Positions 7,696-16,983 are shown, counted from the stretch's first letter. The stretch is 64,000 nt of DNA from DASPHG01 sp963748315 (GCA_963748315.1 CAVVIK010000006.1:744001-808000), one strand, 5' to 3'. Program-made: numbers and translations. Notes: a model not told the origin generated them from the sequence alone.

Positions 7696-7769
7696 CGCGA
7701 GCATTCCTGCTCGCGCTCTCTGCGGGAAGGCGGCATCCGGCCGTCGTGACCGCCGGGCTCCGCCCGGCG
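7696..7769. repeat. Two hairpins between tRNA-Val and SRP RNA
   Basis: Perfect inverted repeats: 8-bp arms 7696-7703/7708-7715 with a 4-base loop, and 8-bp arms 7751-7758/7762-7769 with a 3-base loop. No gene is seen between 7666 and 7798. Confidence 0.6.
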
Positions 7770-7786
7770 CTTGCGCCGTGCGCCGC

Positions 7787-7792
7787 TACGCT
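7787..7792 (+). promoter_or_regulatory. -10 box of SRP RNA
   Basis: TACGCT, six bases before the structurally defined 5' end of the SRP RNA at 7799. This fixes the local distance between TANNNT box and transcription start at about 7 nt. Confidence 0.65.
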
Positions 7793-7798
7793 TACAGC

Positions 7799-8070
7799 GG
7801 ACCGTGCTAGGCGGGGAGGTAGCGGTGCCCTGCACTTGCAATCCGCTCTAGCAAGGCTGAATTCCCCACCGAGGGGCTTCGGCCTCGGGGCCAGTGCGCC
7901 CGGCTAAGGCGTCGATGGCCAGGTCCCGCGCGGTGGACGCTCGTGAACCAGGTCAGATCCGGGAGGAAGCAGCCTTAAGCGAAGCCGCCCACGCGCCGCG
8001 GGTCAGCCTGGCCGGAGTCCAGCCCGGAGGCACGCTCGAGGCCTCCGTCTCGAAGTGGGGTGCACGGTCC
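7799..8070 (+). ncRNA. ffs: Signal recognition particle RNA, large bacterial type
   Basis: About 272 nt. The 5' and 3' ends pair (GGACCGTGC with GCACGGTCC). The 5' part holds the Alu-domain sequence GGTAGCGGTGCCCTGCACTT and GCAATCCGCTCTAGCAAGGC, close to the Bacillus scRNA. The S-domain apical element is present as GGTCAGATCCGGGAGGAAGC, the Ffh-binding helix 8. The RNA binds Ffh to deliver nascent membrane proteins. Length and Alu domain mark the long form, unlike the short 4.5S-type RNA of many actinobacteria. Confidence 0.93.
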
Positions 8071-8083
8071 ATTCTCTTCTCTC

Positions 8084-8854
8084 ATGCGCTTGGCTCTCGC
8101 GACCTGCGACTGGCTTCCGGAACTCGACCCGGATGACGCACCCCTGCGCGAGCGCCTCGGTGACGTTGCCGAAACCGCTGTTTGGAGCGACCCGGACGTG
8201 GACTGGTCGGCGTACGACGCCGTCCTGATCCGGTCGATCTGGGACTACTTCGAGCGCCACGACGAGTTCCTCGCGTGGCTCGACCGCGTGCCCGTCCCGA
8301 CGTGGAACCCGATCGACACGCTGCGCTGGAACAGCGAGAAGACCTACCTGCGCGAGCTCGAGGCCGAGGGCATTCGCACGATCCCCACCGCGTGGGAGGG
8401 CGAGGTCCCGTGGGACGACGCGATCATCAAGCCCACCGTCGCGGGCGGCTCGCTCGGGTTGCGCCGCGCCGAAAAGGGCGAACCGGTCGAGCCCGGCTAC
8501 ATGGCGCAGCCGTTCATCCCCGAGGTCGTGAGCGCAGGCGAGCTCTCGATCGTCTTCTTCGACGGCGAGTTCAGCCACGCGATCCGCAAGATCCCCGCGG
8601 AGGGCGACATCCGCGTGCAGCCCGAGCACGGCGGGCGCGTCGAGCCGGTCAAGCCCACTTCCGACGAGATGGCGGCGGCCGAGCGGGTGCTCGCGGCCGC
8701 GAACCGCGACCTGCTCTATGCGCGCGTCGACTTCGTCGGCGATCGCATGCTCATCGAGCTCGAGGCGATCGAGCCGCGGTTCTTCTTCAGTTACGCGCCG
8801 AGCGGCGCCGAGCGGCGCCTCGTGGACGCGCTCGGCGCACGCGTGTCTGCCTAG
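8084..8854 (+). CDS. ATP-grasp domain protein (RimK/glutathione-synthetase-like)
   Basis: 256-aa protein. Start taken at ATG 8084 (MRLALATCDWLPELD), because an earlier in-frame codon lies inside the SRP RNA. N-terminal preATP-grasp part, then ATP-binding strands (IIKPTVAGGSLGLR with the adenine-contacting Lys, YMAQPFIPEV) and the metal-binding end (ARVDFVGDRMLIELEAIEP, with Asp and Glu ligands). The enzyme class forms an amide or thioester from a carboxylate and a nucleophile via an acyl phosphate; the substrate is unknown. It shares a CTAG with the convergent peptidase gene for the two stop codons. Confidence 0.8.
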   Translation: MRLALATCDWLPELDPDDAPLRERLGDVAETAVWSDPDVDWSAYDAVLIRSIWDYFERHDEFLAWLDRVPVPTWNPIDTLRWNSEKTYLRELEAEGIRTIPTAWEGEVPWDDAIIKPTVAGGSLGLRRAEKGEPVEPGYMAQPFIPEVVSAGELSIVFFDGEFSHAIRKIPAEGDIRVQPEHGGRVEPVKPTSDEMAAAERVLAAANRDLLYARVDFVGDRMLIELEAIEPRFFFSYAPSGAERRLVDALGARVSA

Positions 8855-10351
8855 CCGGCGGGCACCACAGGGAGGTCGATCGAGATCTCCTCGATGTTGA
8901 ACGCGCCGCCCCCGCGTTGGACGAGGTAGTTCGCGGAGTTCGAGTTGACCTCGAGCACGAGTTGGTCGGACTCCGCAACGTCGTAGCTCACTCCCTCGAT
9001 CGGGAACGAGACGTCCTGCGGCTCCGGATCGGCGCCGAAGACGTACGGGATCGTCTGGTTCCCGACGACGGCGCCCGTTCCCTTGTCGACGAGCTGGAAG
9101 TACAGCGGCACGTGCAGCACGCGATCCGTCGTGCCGGTGCCGAGGACCGTCACCCGCATGTGGACCACGGGTTCGCCGATCAGCCTGCCCGTGAACGAGG
9201 GCAGCGGCACCTCGAGGCTCGTCTGGCCCTCCGTGGCGGACGCCCCGATCACGCCTCCGGCCGTCGGCTCGCCCGGCGTCACGACGACGCCGCTCGCCTT
9301 CTCCGAGGTAACCGTCGTCGCGCCCGGGACCGGGTAGTCCCGCGCGTGGTTCCAGTCGCCCTGCTGGTCGAGGTATTCGAACTTCGGCCCCGTGGCGACC
9401 GACTTCTTCCCCTTCACGTAGCGGTCGAACCACTTGACGATCTGGCCGTCGATGTAGCCGTCGGGCCCGGGGTCGTTCGGATCGCAGACGCCGTGACCGC
9501 CGCAGTACCACGCCATCTTCAGCGGCGCATTGCGGTACTTCTTCAGTCGCCTCCCAGTTGTCGGACGCCTGGCTGGGTGGGAAGAGCGTGTCGGTGGTCG
9601 CCTGGATGATGAACGAGGGCGCCTCGATGTCCGCGAGGAAGTACCACGGCCCGCGCGACCTGAAGAACTCGTGCGTCGCCTCCGACCAGGTGCCATTCGC
9701 GGAGCTCTCGGCGAATGCGCGGTGGATGCCGAAGTCGTAGCCGTCGTCCTGGCTGTACGCCGTGGCGGCACCGGCCCCGTACAGGAGCAGCGACCACGCG
9801 AGCTTGATAACGCCGTGGGGCGCGAGGGTGTTCGACAGGTTGTTCCACGCGATCTCGGGCGCGATCGCATCGACGCGCTTGTCGAGCGCGGCGGTCACGA
9901 ACTGGATGCCGCCCGCGTAGGAGCCGCCGCTCATGGCGATGCGCGGGTCGCCCGCGGCCTCGCGAGCCACGCGCGGATCGCCCGCGAGCAGGTCGATCAG
10001 CCGCATCACGTCCTGGCCCTCGTACTCGGGCGAGTCGATGTGGACCTGGCCCCCGGAGGCGCCGAAGCCGCGCTGGTCCCAGGTCAGGACGCCATAGCCC
10101 GCCTTGATGAAGACGTTCTCGTCGTCGATGTCGGTCGCGCCGGTCCCACCCCAGCCGTGCGTCTGGAGGACGATGGGCACCGGGCTCTTGGATGAGGCGC
10201 CGTCGGGCAGGAACAGGTGGTAGACGATCGCGGCTTCCTCGCCGCTCGCGACGGACGTCACGGTGCCGTCCTCGCTCTGAACGGCCATCGCCGTCGTCGG
10301 CGCCATCAACGCCAGTGCCGCGGTCGCGGCGACTGCAATCCCTGCCCTCAT
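8851..10351 (-). CDS. Secreted S15-type (X-Pro dipeptidyl) peptidase, frameshifted
   Basis: ATG 10351 with AGGGGG upstream; signal peptide residues 1-24 (ALALMAPTTAMA, then VQ). Catalytic serine region GGSYAGGIQF, oxyanion part TWDQRGFGASGG, acid region TTDTLFPPSQAS, and near the end of the catalytic domain the His-containing GGHGVCD. The C-terminal 200 residues form the jelly-roll domain of CocE/S15 hydrolases. One extra base near 9550 (in GCG-A-CTG) shifts the frame; with it removed, the two halves join as one protein of about 500 aa. Exported hydrolase of peptides or esters. Sequencing error is more likely than decay since both halves are well conserved. Confidence 0.8.
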
Positions 10352-10417
10352 CAAGAGTCCCCCTGCTTCGCTGAGGTACGAGAATGTACCGGGTCTCCTG
10401 GAGGCCGGAGCCGCCTC

Positions 10418-10423
10418 TAGGAT
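10418..10423 (+). promoter_or_regulatory. -10 box of dnaX
   Basis: TAGGAT, 7 nt before GTG 10431; predicts a leaderless mRNA. Confidence 0.55.
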
Positions 10424-10430
10424 GGCCGAC

Positions 10431-12080
10431 GTGCTCTCGCTCTACCGCCGCCACCGCCCCCGCACCTTCGACGAGGTGGTCGGCCAGGAGCACATCGTCC
10501 GCACCCTCCGGAACGCGATCGAGCTCGGCAAGGTCCACCACGCGTACCTCTTCGTCGGCTCGCGCGGAACGGGCAAGACCAGCATGGCGAAGCTGCTCGC
10601 CTGCGCCCTGAACGCGGATGGCGGCCCGCGGGTGGACTTCTCGCCGGACGACCCCGGCCTGCGCGGCCATTCGCCAGGGCACATCGCTCGACGTCGTCGA
10701 GATGGACGCCGCCTCGAACAACTCGGTGGACGACATCCGGGAGTCTGCGCGAGAACGTGGCACTGGCGCCGATGGGCGGGGGCAGCCGCGTCTACATCCT
10801 CGACGAGGCGCACATGCTCTCGAACGCGGCGTGGAACGCGTTCCTGAAGACGCTCGAGGAGCCGCCGTCGCATGTGGTCTTCGTGCTGGCGACGACGGAG
10901 GCGCACAAGGTGCCGGCGACGATCGTCGACCGCTGCCACCGGTTCGACTTCCACCGGCCGACCCTCGAGCAGATCGCGGGCGTGCTGCGGCGGGTGGCGG
11001 AACAGGAGGAGATCGAGGCTCCCGACGCAGCGATCGGGCTGATCGCGCGTCACGCGACCGGAAGCTTTCGCGACGCGCTCGGCACGCTCGAGCAGCTCGT
11101 CACCTACGGCGGGCCGAAGATCGAGCTCGACAACGTGCTCGAGATCATGGGCGCGGCCGATGCCGAGCTCGTGCTCGACACCGCCGAAGCGCTGATCGAC
11201 CACGACCCGAAGGGGGTCCTGCTCTCCGTTGAGAAGCTTTCGTCCTCGGGGCGCGACATCGCTCATTTCATGCGGCGACCTCTCCGAGCATCTGCGCCAC
11301 CTGTTCGTCGTCCAGACGCTGGGCGAGGTGCCGGCCACCTTCGCGGTCACCGCCGAACACACCGAGCGGCTGAACGCCCAGGCCCAGCGGCTGCCGCAGG
11401 CCGAGGTGCTGCGGGCGATCGACTTGCTCGCGCGCGCTCGCAGTGCGGTCAAGGACGGCTCCGAGCCGCGGATCCAGCTCGAGCTCGCGCTGCTCAAGGC
11501 GGTCCAGCCCCAGTCCGACCTGTCGATCCAGGCGCTGCTGTTCCGGATCGAACAACTCGAGCGGAAGCTCGAGGGCGCCGGCAGCGCGCCCGCCGCGCCG
11601 ACGGAGGCCCCGGCGCCGCCGCCTGAATCGCCCCCGCCCGCTCCGCGCGCGGCCGCGGGCGGAGCCGCAGCCGCCCCTCAGGCGGTTGCCGCCGGCGAGC
11701 CCGAAGAGGAGGCAGAGCTCGAGATCGAGTTCGTGCGCGGGCTGTGGCCGGCCGCGCTCGACGCCGTGCGATCCGAGAACGCGATGGTCGCCGCGCTGCT
11801 GGGGGACGCGCGTCCCAGCTCGATCCGCGGCGCGCAGCTGACGGTCAGCTTCCCGGAGGGCGCGGAGTTCTCGCGCAAGAAGGCGGACGCGAACCGCGAG
11901 CTGCTCCAGACGGCGCTGCGGGGGCTGACGGGGCGTTCGCTCGGCGTCACGTTCGATCTCTCGGCGCCGCCGCCAGGCGAGGGCGAGCCGCGCCCGGCGA
12001 TGTCCGAGGACGAGCTCCTCGAGCGGCTCAAGGCAGAGTTCAAGGCCGAGGAAGTATTCGACGACGACGAGGGGTCCTGA
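10431..12080 (+). CDS. dnaX: DNA polymerase III subunit gamma/tau, frameshifted
   Basis: Clamp-loader ATPase. Walker A GSRGTGKTSMAKLL, then SLDVVEMDAASNNSVDD, Walker B VYILDEAHMLS, sensor 1 FVLATTEAHK, a helical domain, and a Pro/Ala-rich linker into a C-terminal tau-like domain. The zinc finger is degenerate: only one of the four usual cysteines remains (in PACAAI). Three single extra bases (about 10655, 10741, 11275) break the frame, each restoring the family sequence when removed. Start GTG 10431 is preferred over ATG 10422 because the -10 box overlaps the latter; MLSLYRRHRP then fits the family N-terminus. Followed by ebfC and recR, a conserved order. Confidence 0.88.
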
Positions 12081-12081
12081 A

Positions 12082-12420
12082 ATGCCGCAGCCACCCAACA
12101 TGAACGCGATGCTCAAGCAGGTCCAGCAGATGCAGGCCGAGATGGCGAAGGCCCAGGAGGAGCTGAAGAACGAGACCGTCGAGGCCACCGCCGGCGGCGG
12201 CACCGTCACGGTCAAGATGACCGGCGAGTTGAAGGTCAGCGAGGTCCGGATAGACCCGGACGCGGTCGACCCCGACGACGTCGAGCTGCTCCAGGACCTC
12301 GTCCTGGCTGCCTTCAACGAGGCGCTTCGCTCGGCGCAGGAGCTGCAGCAGCGCAAGCTCGGCGCGGCCACCGGCGGGCTGGGCGACCTCGCGGGCGGGC
12401 TCGGCCTACCCGGGCTCTGA
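12082..12420 (+). CDS. Nucleoid-associated protein, YbaB/EbfC family
   Basis: 112-aa YbaB/EbfC protein: N-terminal coiled helix with MNAMLKQVQQMQAEMAKAQ, then the beta-sheet with GGGTVTVKMTGELKVSEVRI and the C-terminal helix. A Gly/Leu-rich tail follows. Binds DNA as a tweezer-like dimer and is encoded between dnaX and recR in most bacteria, as here (1 base after the dnaX stop). Confidence 0.93.
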   Translation: MPQPPNMNAMLKQVQQMQAEMAKAQEELKNETVEATAGGGTVTVKMTGELKVSEVRIDPDAVDPDDVELLQDLVLAAFNEALRSAQELQQRKLGAATGGLGDLAGGLGLPGL

Positions 12421-12809
12421 GAATCTCGACCGACAAGGCGGAGCTCGACCGCGAGCTCATCCACCGCTTCCTCAGCGAGGAGGCGTACTGGTGCCCCGGC
12501 GTCTCGCGCGAAGTCGTCGACCGCTCGATCGACAACTCGCTCTGCTTCGGCGCCTACGAGGGTGAGGAGCAGATCGGCTTCGCCCGTGTGGTCACCGACG
12601 GCGCGACGTACGCGCACCTCATGGACGTCTTCGTCCTGTCCGAGCACCGCGGCCGCGGGTTCGGGAAGGAGCTCGTCCGGACCGTGATGTCGCATCCGGA
12701 CCTCCAGGGGCTGCGCAAGTTCACGCTCCACACGGCCGACGCGCATTCGCTCTACGAGCAGTTCGGCTTCCGCCGAGTCGAGGGCGAGGACCTCCTGATG
12801 GCGGTCTAA
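12417..12809 (+). CDS. GNAT-family N-acetyltransferase (possible CTG start)
   Basis: 130-aa GNAT protein. The N-terminal region (STDKAELDRELIHRFLSEE, YWCPGVSREVVDRSIDNS) is well formed, and the acetyl-CoA loop is EHRGRGFGKELV, followed by HTADAHSLYEQFGF. The first ATG/GTG/TTG in frame is at 12588, inside the domain and clearly too late. The only sensible initiation codon is CTG 12417, overlapping the ebfC stop as CTGA, like the ATGA overlaps elsewhere in the window. Acts on a small amine or protein N-terminus; substrate unknown. Its TAA stop is part of the recR -10 box. Confidence 0.8.
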   Translation: MRISTDKAELDRELIHRFLSEEAYWCPGVSREVVDRSIDNSLCFGAYEGEEQIGFARVVTDGATYAHLMDVFVLSEHRGRGFGKELVRTVMSHPDLQGLRKFTLHTADAHSLYEQFGFRRVEGEDLLMAV

Positions 12810-12812
12810 CCT
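12807..12812 (+). promoter_or_regulatory. -10 box of recR
   Basis: TAACCT whose first three bases are the stop codon of the upstream GNAT gene; 7 nt before GTG 12820. Confidence 0.55.
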
Positions 12813-12819
12813 CGGCTAC

Positions 12820-13419
12820 GTGCTCGCTCCGCCCGTAAACCGGCTGGTCACCGAGCTGTCGCGTCTTCCCGGCATCGGGCAGCGCACGGCCCAGCGGCTC
12901 GCCTTCCACATCCTGCGCGTGCCGCCGGAGGACGCGCTCCCGCTGGCCGACGCGATCCGCGAGGTGAAGGAGACCGTCGGCCTGTGCGAGATCTGCTTCA
13001 ACCTCGCGGTTGAGCCGACCTGCCGCATTTGCCAGGACGAGCGCCGCGATGCGACCCGCATCTGCGTCGTCGAGGAGCCGGGCGACGTGATCCCGATCGA
13101 GCGGACGAACGAGTGGAGCGGCCGTTACCACGTGCTCGGCGGCGCGCTGTCGCCGATCGACGGGATCGACCCCGAGGACCTGAAGCTGAAGGAGCTCGGC
13201 GACCGCGTCGAGCGCGAGAGCACCACGGAGGTGGTGGTCGCGACGAACGCCACGACGACCGGGGAGGCGACCGCGCTCTACATCGCAGACATGTTGCGCG
13301 AAAGCGCGACTGACGTCACGGTCACCCGGCTCGCGAGCGGCCTGCCCGTGGGTGCCGACCTCGAGTACGCGGACGAGATCACGCTCGGCAAGGCGCTGGC
13401 CGGGCGACGTGTGCTCTAG
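12820..13419 (+). CDS. recR: Recombination protein RecR
   Basis: 199 aa, full length. Helix-hairpin-helix N-terminus (LSRLPGIGQRTAQRLAFH), four-cysteine zinc finger (CEICFNLAVEPTCRIC), Toprim domain beginning ICVVEEPGDV and a Walker-like C-terminal segment. Works with RecF/RecO to load RecA on gapped DNA. GTG start. Separated from the GNAT gene by 10 bases but with its own -10 box. The stop TAG at 13417-13419 overlaps the inferred stop of the convergent GH3 gene in CTAG. Confidence 0.95.
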   Translation: MLAPPVNRLVTELSRLPGIGQRTAQRLAFHILRVPPEDALPLADAIREVKETVGLCEICFNLAVEPTCRICQDERRDATRICVVEEPGDVIPIERTNEWSGRYHVLGGALSPIDGIDPEDLKLKELGDRVERESTTEVVVATNATTTGEATALYIADMLRESATDVTVTRLASGLPVGADLEYADEITLGKALAGRRVL

Positions 13420-14667
13420 CCGTCGATCAAGCCGGCTGACCTGCTTGGCGGTCAGCGCGCGCAGCAGCGCCTGGTCGATCCGCTCGCGCGAGATGTCGCC
13501 CCGCTGCACGGCGTTGAGGACGGCGTTCATCGCCGCCTCCTGGTCGCCGCGCGGGCCGGAGATCCACAGCATGTCGACACCCGCGTTCAGAGCGTCGACG
13601 GCCGCGTCGGGGATCGACGAGATCGCGGTCACCGCGGGGGACGCCAGGTCGTCCGTGATCGATACGCCGCCGAATCCCATCTCCTCGCGCAGGAGGTCGG
13701 TCGCGATCGCCTTCGAGAGCGAGGCCGGAATCACGAAGTCGTCGGTCGTGTAGGAGCCGTGCCCGATCAGCACCGCGGGGACGTGCGCGTCGAAGACGGC
13801 GCGGAAGGGAACCAGGTCGCGCTCGCGCAGCTCGGGCACCGTCAGACCCACCGGCGTCGGCCCGTTCTCAGGCGGCTGGGCGGCGGCGCCGAGCCCGGGA
13901 AAGTGCTTCGGGATGGCCATGACGTGCTGGTCCGCGTATGCATTGACGACCGCGGTCCCGTACTCGGCGACCTTCTCGGGGTCGTCCGAGAAGGCGCGCT
14001 GGTCGAGCACGCCGGTGCCGTCGGCCGTGCCGACGTCGATCACGGGCGCGAGCACCGCGTTGAACCTGAGCGCTCCTAGCGAGGCCGCGGTCCCGGTCGC
14101 GGCGTCCTCCGCCTCACCGACGCTGGCGAACTCGGACGGCGCCTGAGCGGGCGGCAGGTCCGGGAACTCGGAGAACATGCCGCCCTCCTGCGAGACCATG
14201 ACGAACGGCGGCACGTGCCCCTCGTCCGCCGCGATCACCGGACCCTCGCCGGCCATCAGGCCGATCTGCTGCGGGTCGACGTAGTTGCGGCTCTCGAACA
14301 CCAGCCCGCCGAGGTCCTGGCGGCGCATCTGCTCGAAGATCGGCGCGGTCAGGTCCTGGCCATCGAAGCCGAGCAGGAAGAGCTGCGCGACCTTGCGCTC
14401 GAGCGGCAGGCGGGCCGCGAGGTCCGCGATCGAGCTCGGGGCGGACGGCCCTTCGACGTCCTCCGGTGGCGGCGGGAGCAGCTGGGCGAGGAATGAGGTT
14501 CGCTCGCGCGGCGCGCCTCCACCGCCGCCGGCTTCGGGAACGCCGCCCTGCGACGCGGGCGCGGGGTCGTCCGAGCGGAAGTCCTGGACGGCCGCAGCGA
14601 TGCCGATCCCGGCAATGATGGCCAGCGCCGTGGGGCCGAACGGCGGAACATGAAGCCTGCGCCGCAT
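13416..14667 (-). CDS. Membrane-anchored GH3 beta-N-acetylhexosaminidase-like protein
   Basis: About 416 aa. N-terminal signal/anchor (FGPTALAIIAGIGIAAAVQ) and a Gly/Pro-rich linker. A glycoside hydrolase family 3 TIM barrel follows: LPLERKVAQLFLLGFDGQ, VSQEGGMFSEF, IPKHFPGLGA (the KHFPG motif) and SITDDL with the catalytic Asp. Predicted to cleave GlcNAc from cell-wall fragments outside the membrane. Start ATG 14667 was chosen over 14694, which overlaps lysC. As read, the frame runs on across recR; removing one T near 13425 gives a stop TAG at 13418-13416 in the CTAG shared with recR, which is taken as the real end. Confidence 0.78.
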
Positions 14668-14678
14668 GAGCCCGAGGG

Positions 14679-14684
14679 TATCTT
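14679..14684 (+). promoter_or_regulatory. -10 box of lysC
   Basis: TATCTT, 8 nt before ATG 14693; leaderless start predicted. Confidence 0.55.
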
Positions 14685-14692
14685 TCGCCGCC

Positions 14693-15955
14693 ATGGCCGA
14701 AACCGTCGTAATGAAGTTCGGAGGCACCTCCGTGGCCGATGCGGAGCGCATAAAGCGCGCCGCGGGGCGGATCGTGGCCGCCAAGGAGGAGGGCAAGGAC
14801 GTGGTCGCCGTGCTCTCCGCGCGCGGGACGACGACGGACGAGCTGGTGGCGATGGCGCAGGAGGTCTCCGAGCGTCCGCACCCGCGCGAGATGGACATGC
14901 TGCTCTCGACCGGCGAGCGGATCTCGTGCGCGCTCGCGGCGATGGTCATCAACGACCTCGGCCACGAGGCGATCTCGCTGACCGGGTCGCAGGCGGGCAT
15001 CGTCACCGACACCTCGCACACCAAGGCGCGCATCCTCGACGTGCGCGCCGACCGCATCCGCGCCTCGCTCGACGAGGGCAAGGTCGTCCTGGTTGCGGGC
15101 TTCCAGGGCGTCTCGACAACCGCAGACGTGACGACGCTCGGGCGCGGCGGATCGGACACGACGGCGGTCGCGCTGGCCGCGGCGCTGGGCGCGAGCGAGT
15201 GCGAGATCTACACGGACGTGCGCGGCGTCTACTCCGCCGACCCGCGGATCGTTCCGAACGCCAAGAAGCTGAGCATCGTCTCGTTCGACGAGATGCTGGA
15301 GATGGCCGCGTCCGGTGCGGGAGTGCTCCAGCTCCGCTCCGTCGAGTACGCGCGCAACCACGGCGTGCGGATCCACTGCCGCTCAAGCTTCGAAGATGGA
15401 CCCGGTACCTTGGTCGTGACCGAGCAGGAGACCATGGAACGCCCCCTCGTCACCGCAGTCACGCACTCCAGGTCGGAGGCGCGCGTCACCCTCACCGGCA
15501 TACCGGACCAGCCCGGCGTGGCCGGGCGGGTGCTCACCGCGCTGGCCGACGCGAACGTGAACGTCGACATGATCATCCAGAACGAGCCCGATGTCCGGGC
15601 GGACATGTCGTTCACCGTGCCGCGCGACGACGTGCTGAGCGCGCGCGACGCGCTCGAGCCGCTCAAGCAGGAGTTCGGCATGGGCCTCGCGGTCGATGAG
15701 CGGATGGGGAAGGTCTCGCTGGTCGGAGCGGGAATGAAGAGCCATCCCGGCGTCGCCGCGAAGACGTTCACCACGCTCGGCAGCGCGGGGGTGAACATCG
15801 AGATGATCTCGACCTCGCCGATCAAGATCTCCTGCGTGATCGCGGAGGGAGACGTGGACAAGGCGGTCAAGGAGCTGCACGCCGCGTTCGAGCTCGGCGA
15901 CGGCGCGATTCAGCCGGAGGACGTGTCCGGCGTGCATCGCCCGGTGGTGTCCTGA
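14693..15955 (+). CDS. lysC: Aspartate kinase, alpha subunit
   Basis: 420 aa. Catalyses ATP-dependent phosphorylation of aspartate, the first step to lysine, threonine and methionine. Kinase core: VVMKFGGTSVADAERI, STGERISCALAAM, LGRGGSDTTAVALAAALGA. Two ACT domains at about residues 265-335 and 345-410 (VTLTGIPDQPGVAGRVLTAL; SLVGAGMKSHPGVAAKTF) bind feedback effectors. Start ATG 14693, 8 nt after a -10 box. Forms an operon with asd by ATG/TGA overlap. An internal ATG at 15434 with GGAG just upstream matches the start of the separate beta subunit known in Bacillus and Corynebacterium. Confidence 0.95.
   Translation: MAETVVMKFGGTSVADAERIKRAAGRIVAAKEEGKDVVAVLSARGTTTDELVAMAQEVSERPHPREMDMLLSTGERISCALAAMVINDLGHEAISLTGSQAGIVTDTSHTKARILDVRADRIRASLDEGKVVLVAGFQGVSTTADVTTLGRGGSDTTAVALAAALGASECEIYTDVRGVYSADPRIVPNAKKLSIVSFDEMLEMAASGAGVLQLRSVEYARNHGVRIHCRSSFEDGPGTLVVTEQETMERPLVTAVTHSRSEARVTLTGIPDQPGVAGRVLTALADANVNVDMIIQNEPDVRADMSFTVPRDDVLSARDALEPLKQEFGMGLAVDERMGKVSLVGAGMKSHPGVAAKTFTTLGSAGVNIEMISTSPIKISCVIAEGDVDKAVKELHAAFELGDGAIQPEDVSGVHRPVVS
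15434..15955 (+). CDS. Probable internal start: aspartate kinase beta subunit
   Basis: In-frame ATG 15434 (MERPLVTAVTHSRSEARVTL) preceded by AGGAG gives a 173-aa ACT-only protein. Other alpha2beta2 aspartokinases make the regulatory subunit from exactly this position. Inference from family precedent and the ribosome site; no separate promoter needed. Confidence 0.5.
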   Translation: MERPLVTAVTHSRSEARVTLTGIPDQPGVAGRVLTALADANVNVDMIIQNEPDVRADMSFTVPRDDVLSARDALEPLKQEFGMGLAVDERMGKVSLVGAGMKSHPGVAAKTFTTLGSAGVNIEMISTSPIKISCVIAEGDVDKAVKELHAAFELGDGAIQPEDVSGVHRPVVS

Positions 15956-16983
15956 TGCGCGTCGCAGTGGTCGGAGCGACGGGCGTCGTCGGAGCCACGA
16001 TCCTCGAGGTGATGCTGGAGCGGTCGTTCCCGGCCGACGAGGTCGTGCCGTTCGCTTCCGAGCGCTCCGCCGGCAAGACGATCGCGTGGGGCGACCGCGA
16101 GCTCACCGTCCAGACGCTGAGCGACGAGTCGATCCAGGGCTTCGACCTGGCGCTCTTCTCCGCCGGGTCGGGGACGAGCGAGGAGTGGGCGCCGCGGTTC
16201 GCGAGCGCCGGCGCTGTCGTCATCGACAACTCGTCGCAGTGGCGCATGCACGACGACGTCCCGCTCGTCGTGTCCGAGGTGAATCCGGAGGCCCTCGCCT
16301 CGCACAACGGGATCGTCGCGAACCCGAACTGCACGACGATGCAGATGGTCGTTGCGCTCAAGCCGATCCTCGACGCGGTCGGGATCGAGCGGATCGTCCT
16401 GTCGAGCTACCAGTCGGTGTCTGGCACCGGCAAGAGCGCCGTCGACGAGCTGAACGCGCAGACGAAGGCGATCGCGAACGGGGAGGAGCCGCCCGCGGCG
16501 AGCGTCTACCCGCACCGGATCGCCTACAACGTGGTGCCACAGGTCGAGAAGTTCAAGGACGGCGACGACTACACGACCGAGGAGCGCAAGGTGATGGCCG
16601 AGACGCGCAAGATCTTCGGCCGCGACGACATCGGCATATCCGCGACCTGCGTGCGCGTGCCGGTGCTCGTCGGGCACTCGGAGTCGGTCAACGTGCAGAC
16701 GCGCGACCCACTCTCGCCGGAGGAGTGCCGCGAGCTGCTGGGCGCCGCGCCGAGCGTCGTGGTCGTGGACAACCCCGCGGACGGGCTCTACCCGCTCGCG
16801 ACCGACGTGGCCGGCCGCGACGATGTCCTCGTGGGCCGCATCCGCCGCGACCCGTCGCACGACCGCTGCCTCAACCTCTGGATCGTGGGCGACAACCTGC
16901 GCAAGGGCGCCGCGACCAACGCGGTCCAGCTGGCGGAATTGATCGGTGAAAGTTTGGCCCGCCCCGTGCGTTCCCTGGGGTAG
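15955..16983 (+). CDS. asd: Aspartate-semialdehyde dehydrogenase
   Basis: 342 aa. Reduces aspartyl phosphate to the semialdehyde with NADPH. N-terminal GATGVVGATI nucleotide loop, active-site Cys126 in NPNCTTMQMV, substrate-binding RIAYNVVPQ and the catalytic-His region near RVPVLVGHSESV. Translationally coupled to lysC. The last codons form one arm of an inverted repeat (16958-16967 with 16995-17004) ahead of the terminator. Confidence 0.95.
   Translation: MRVAVVGATGVVGATILEVMLERSFPADEVVPFASERSAGKTIAWGDRELTVQTLSDESIQGFDLALFSAGSGTSEEWAPRFASAGAVVIDNSSQWRMHDDVPLVVSEVNPEALASHNGIVANPNCTTMQMVVALKPILDAVGIERIVLSSYQSVSGTGKSAVDELNAQTKAIANGEEPPAASVYPHRIAYNVVPQVEKFKDGDDYTTEERKVMAETRKIFGRDDIGISATCVRVPVLVGHSESVNVQTRDPLSPEECRELLGAAPSVVVVDNPADGLYPLATDVAGRDDVLVGRIRRDPSHDRCLNLWIVGDNLRKGAATNAVQLAELIGESLARPVRSLG

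Noticed and set aside
10640..11280. Programmed frameshifting in dnaX, as in Escherichia coli
   Set aside because: The E. coli signal lies after the ATPase domains and yields the short gamma form. Here three shifts fall inside the conserved ATPase region, without an A-rich slippery site, and similar shifts occur in unrelated genes.
12721..13415. GH3 protein reading on through recR
   Set aside because: The extension is the antisense of recR; a one-base correction gives a stop in the shared CTAG.
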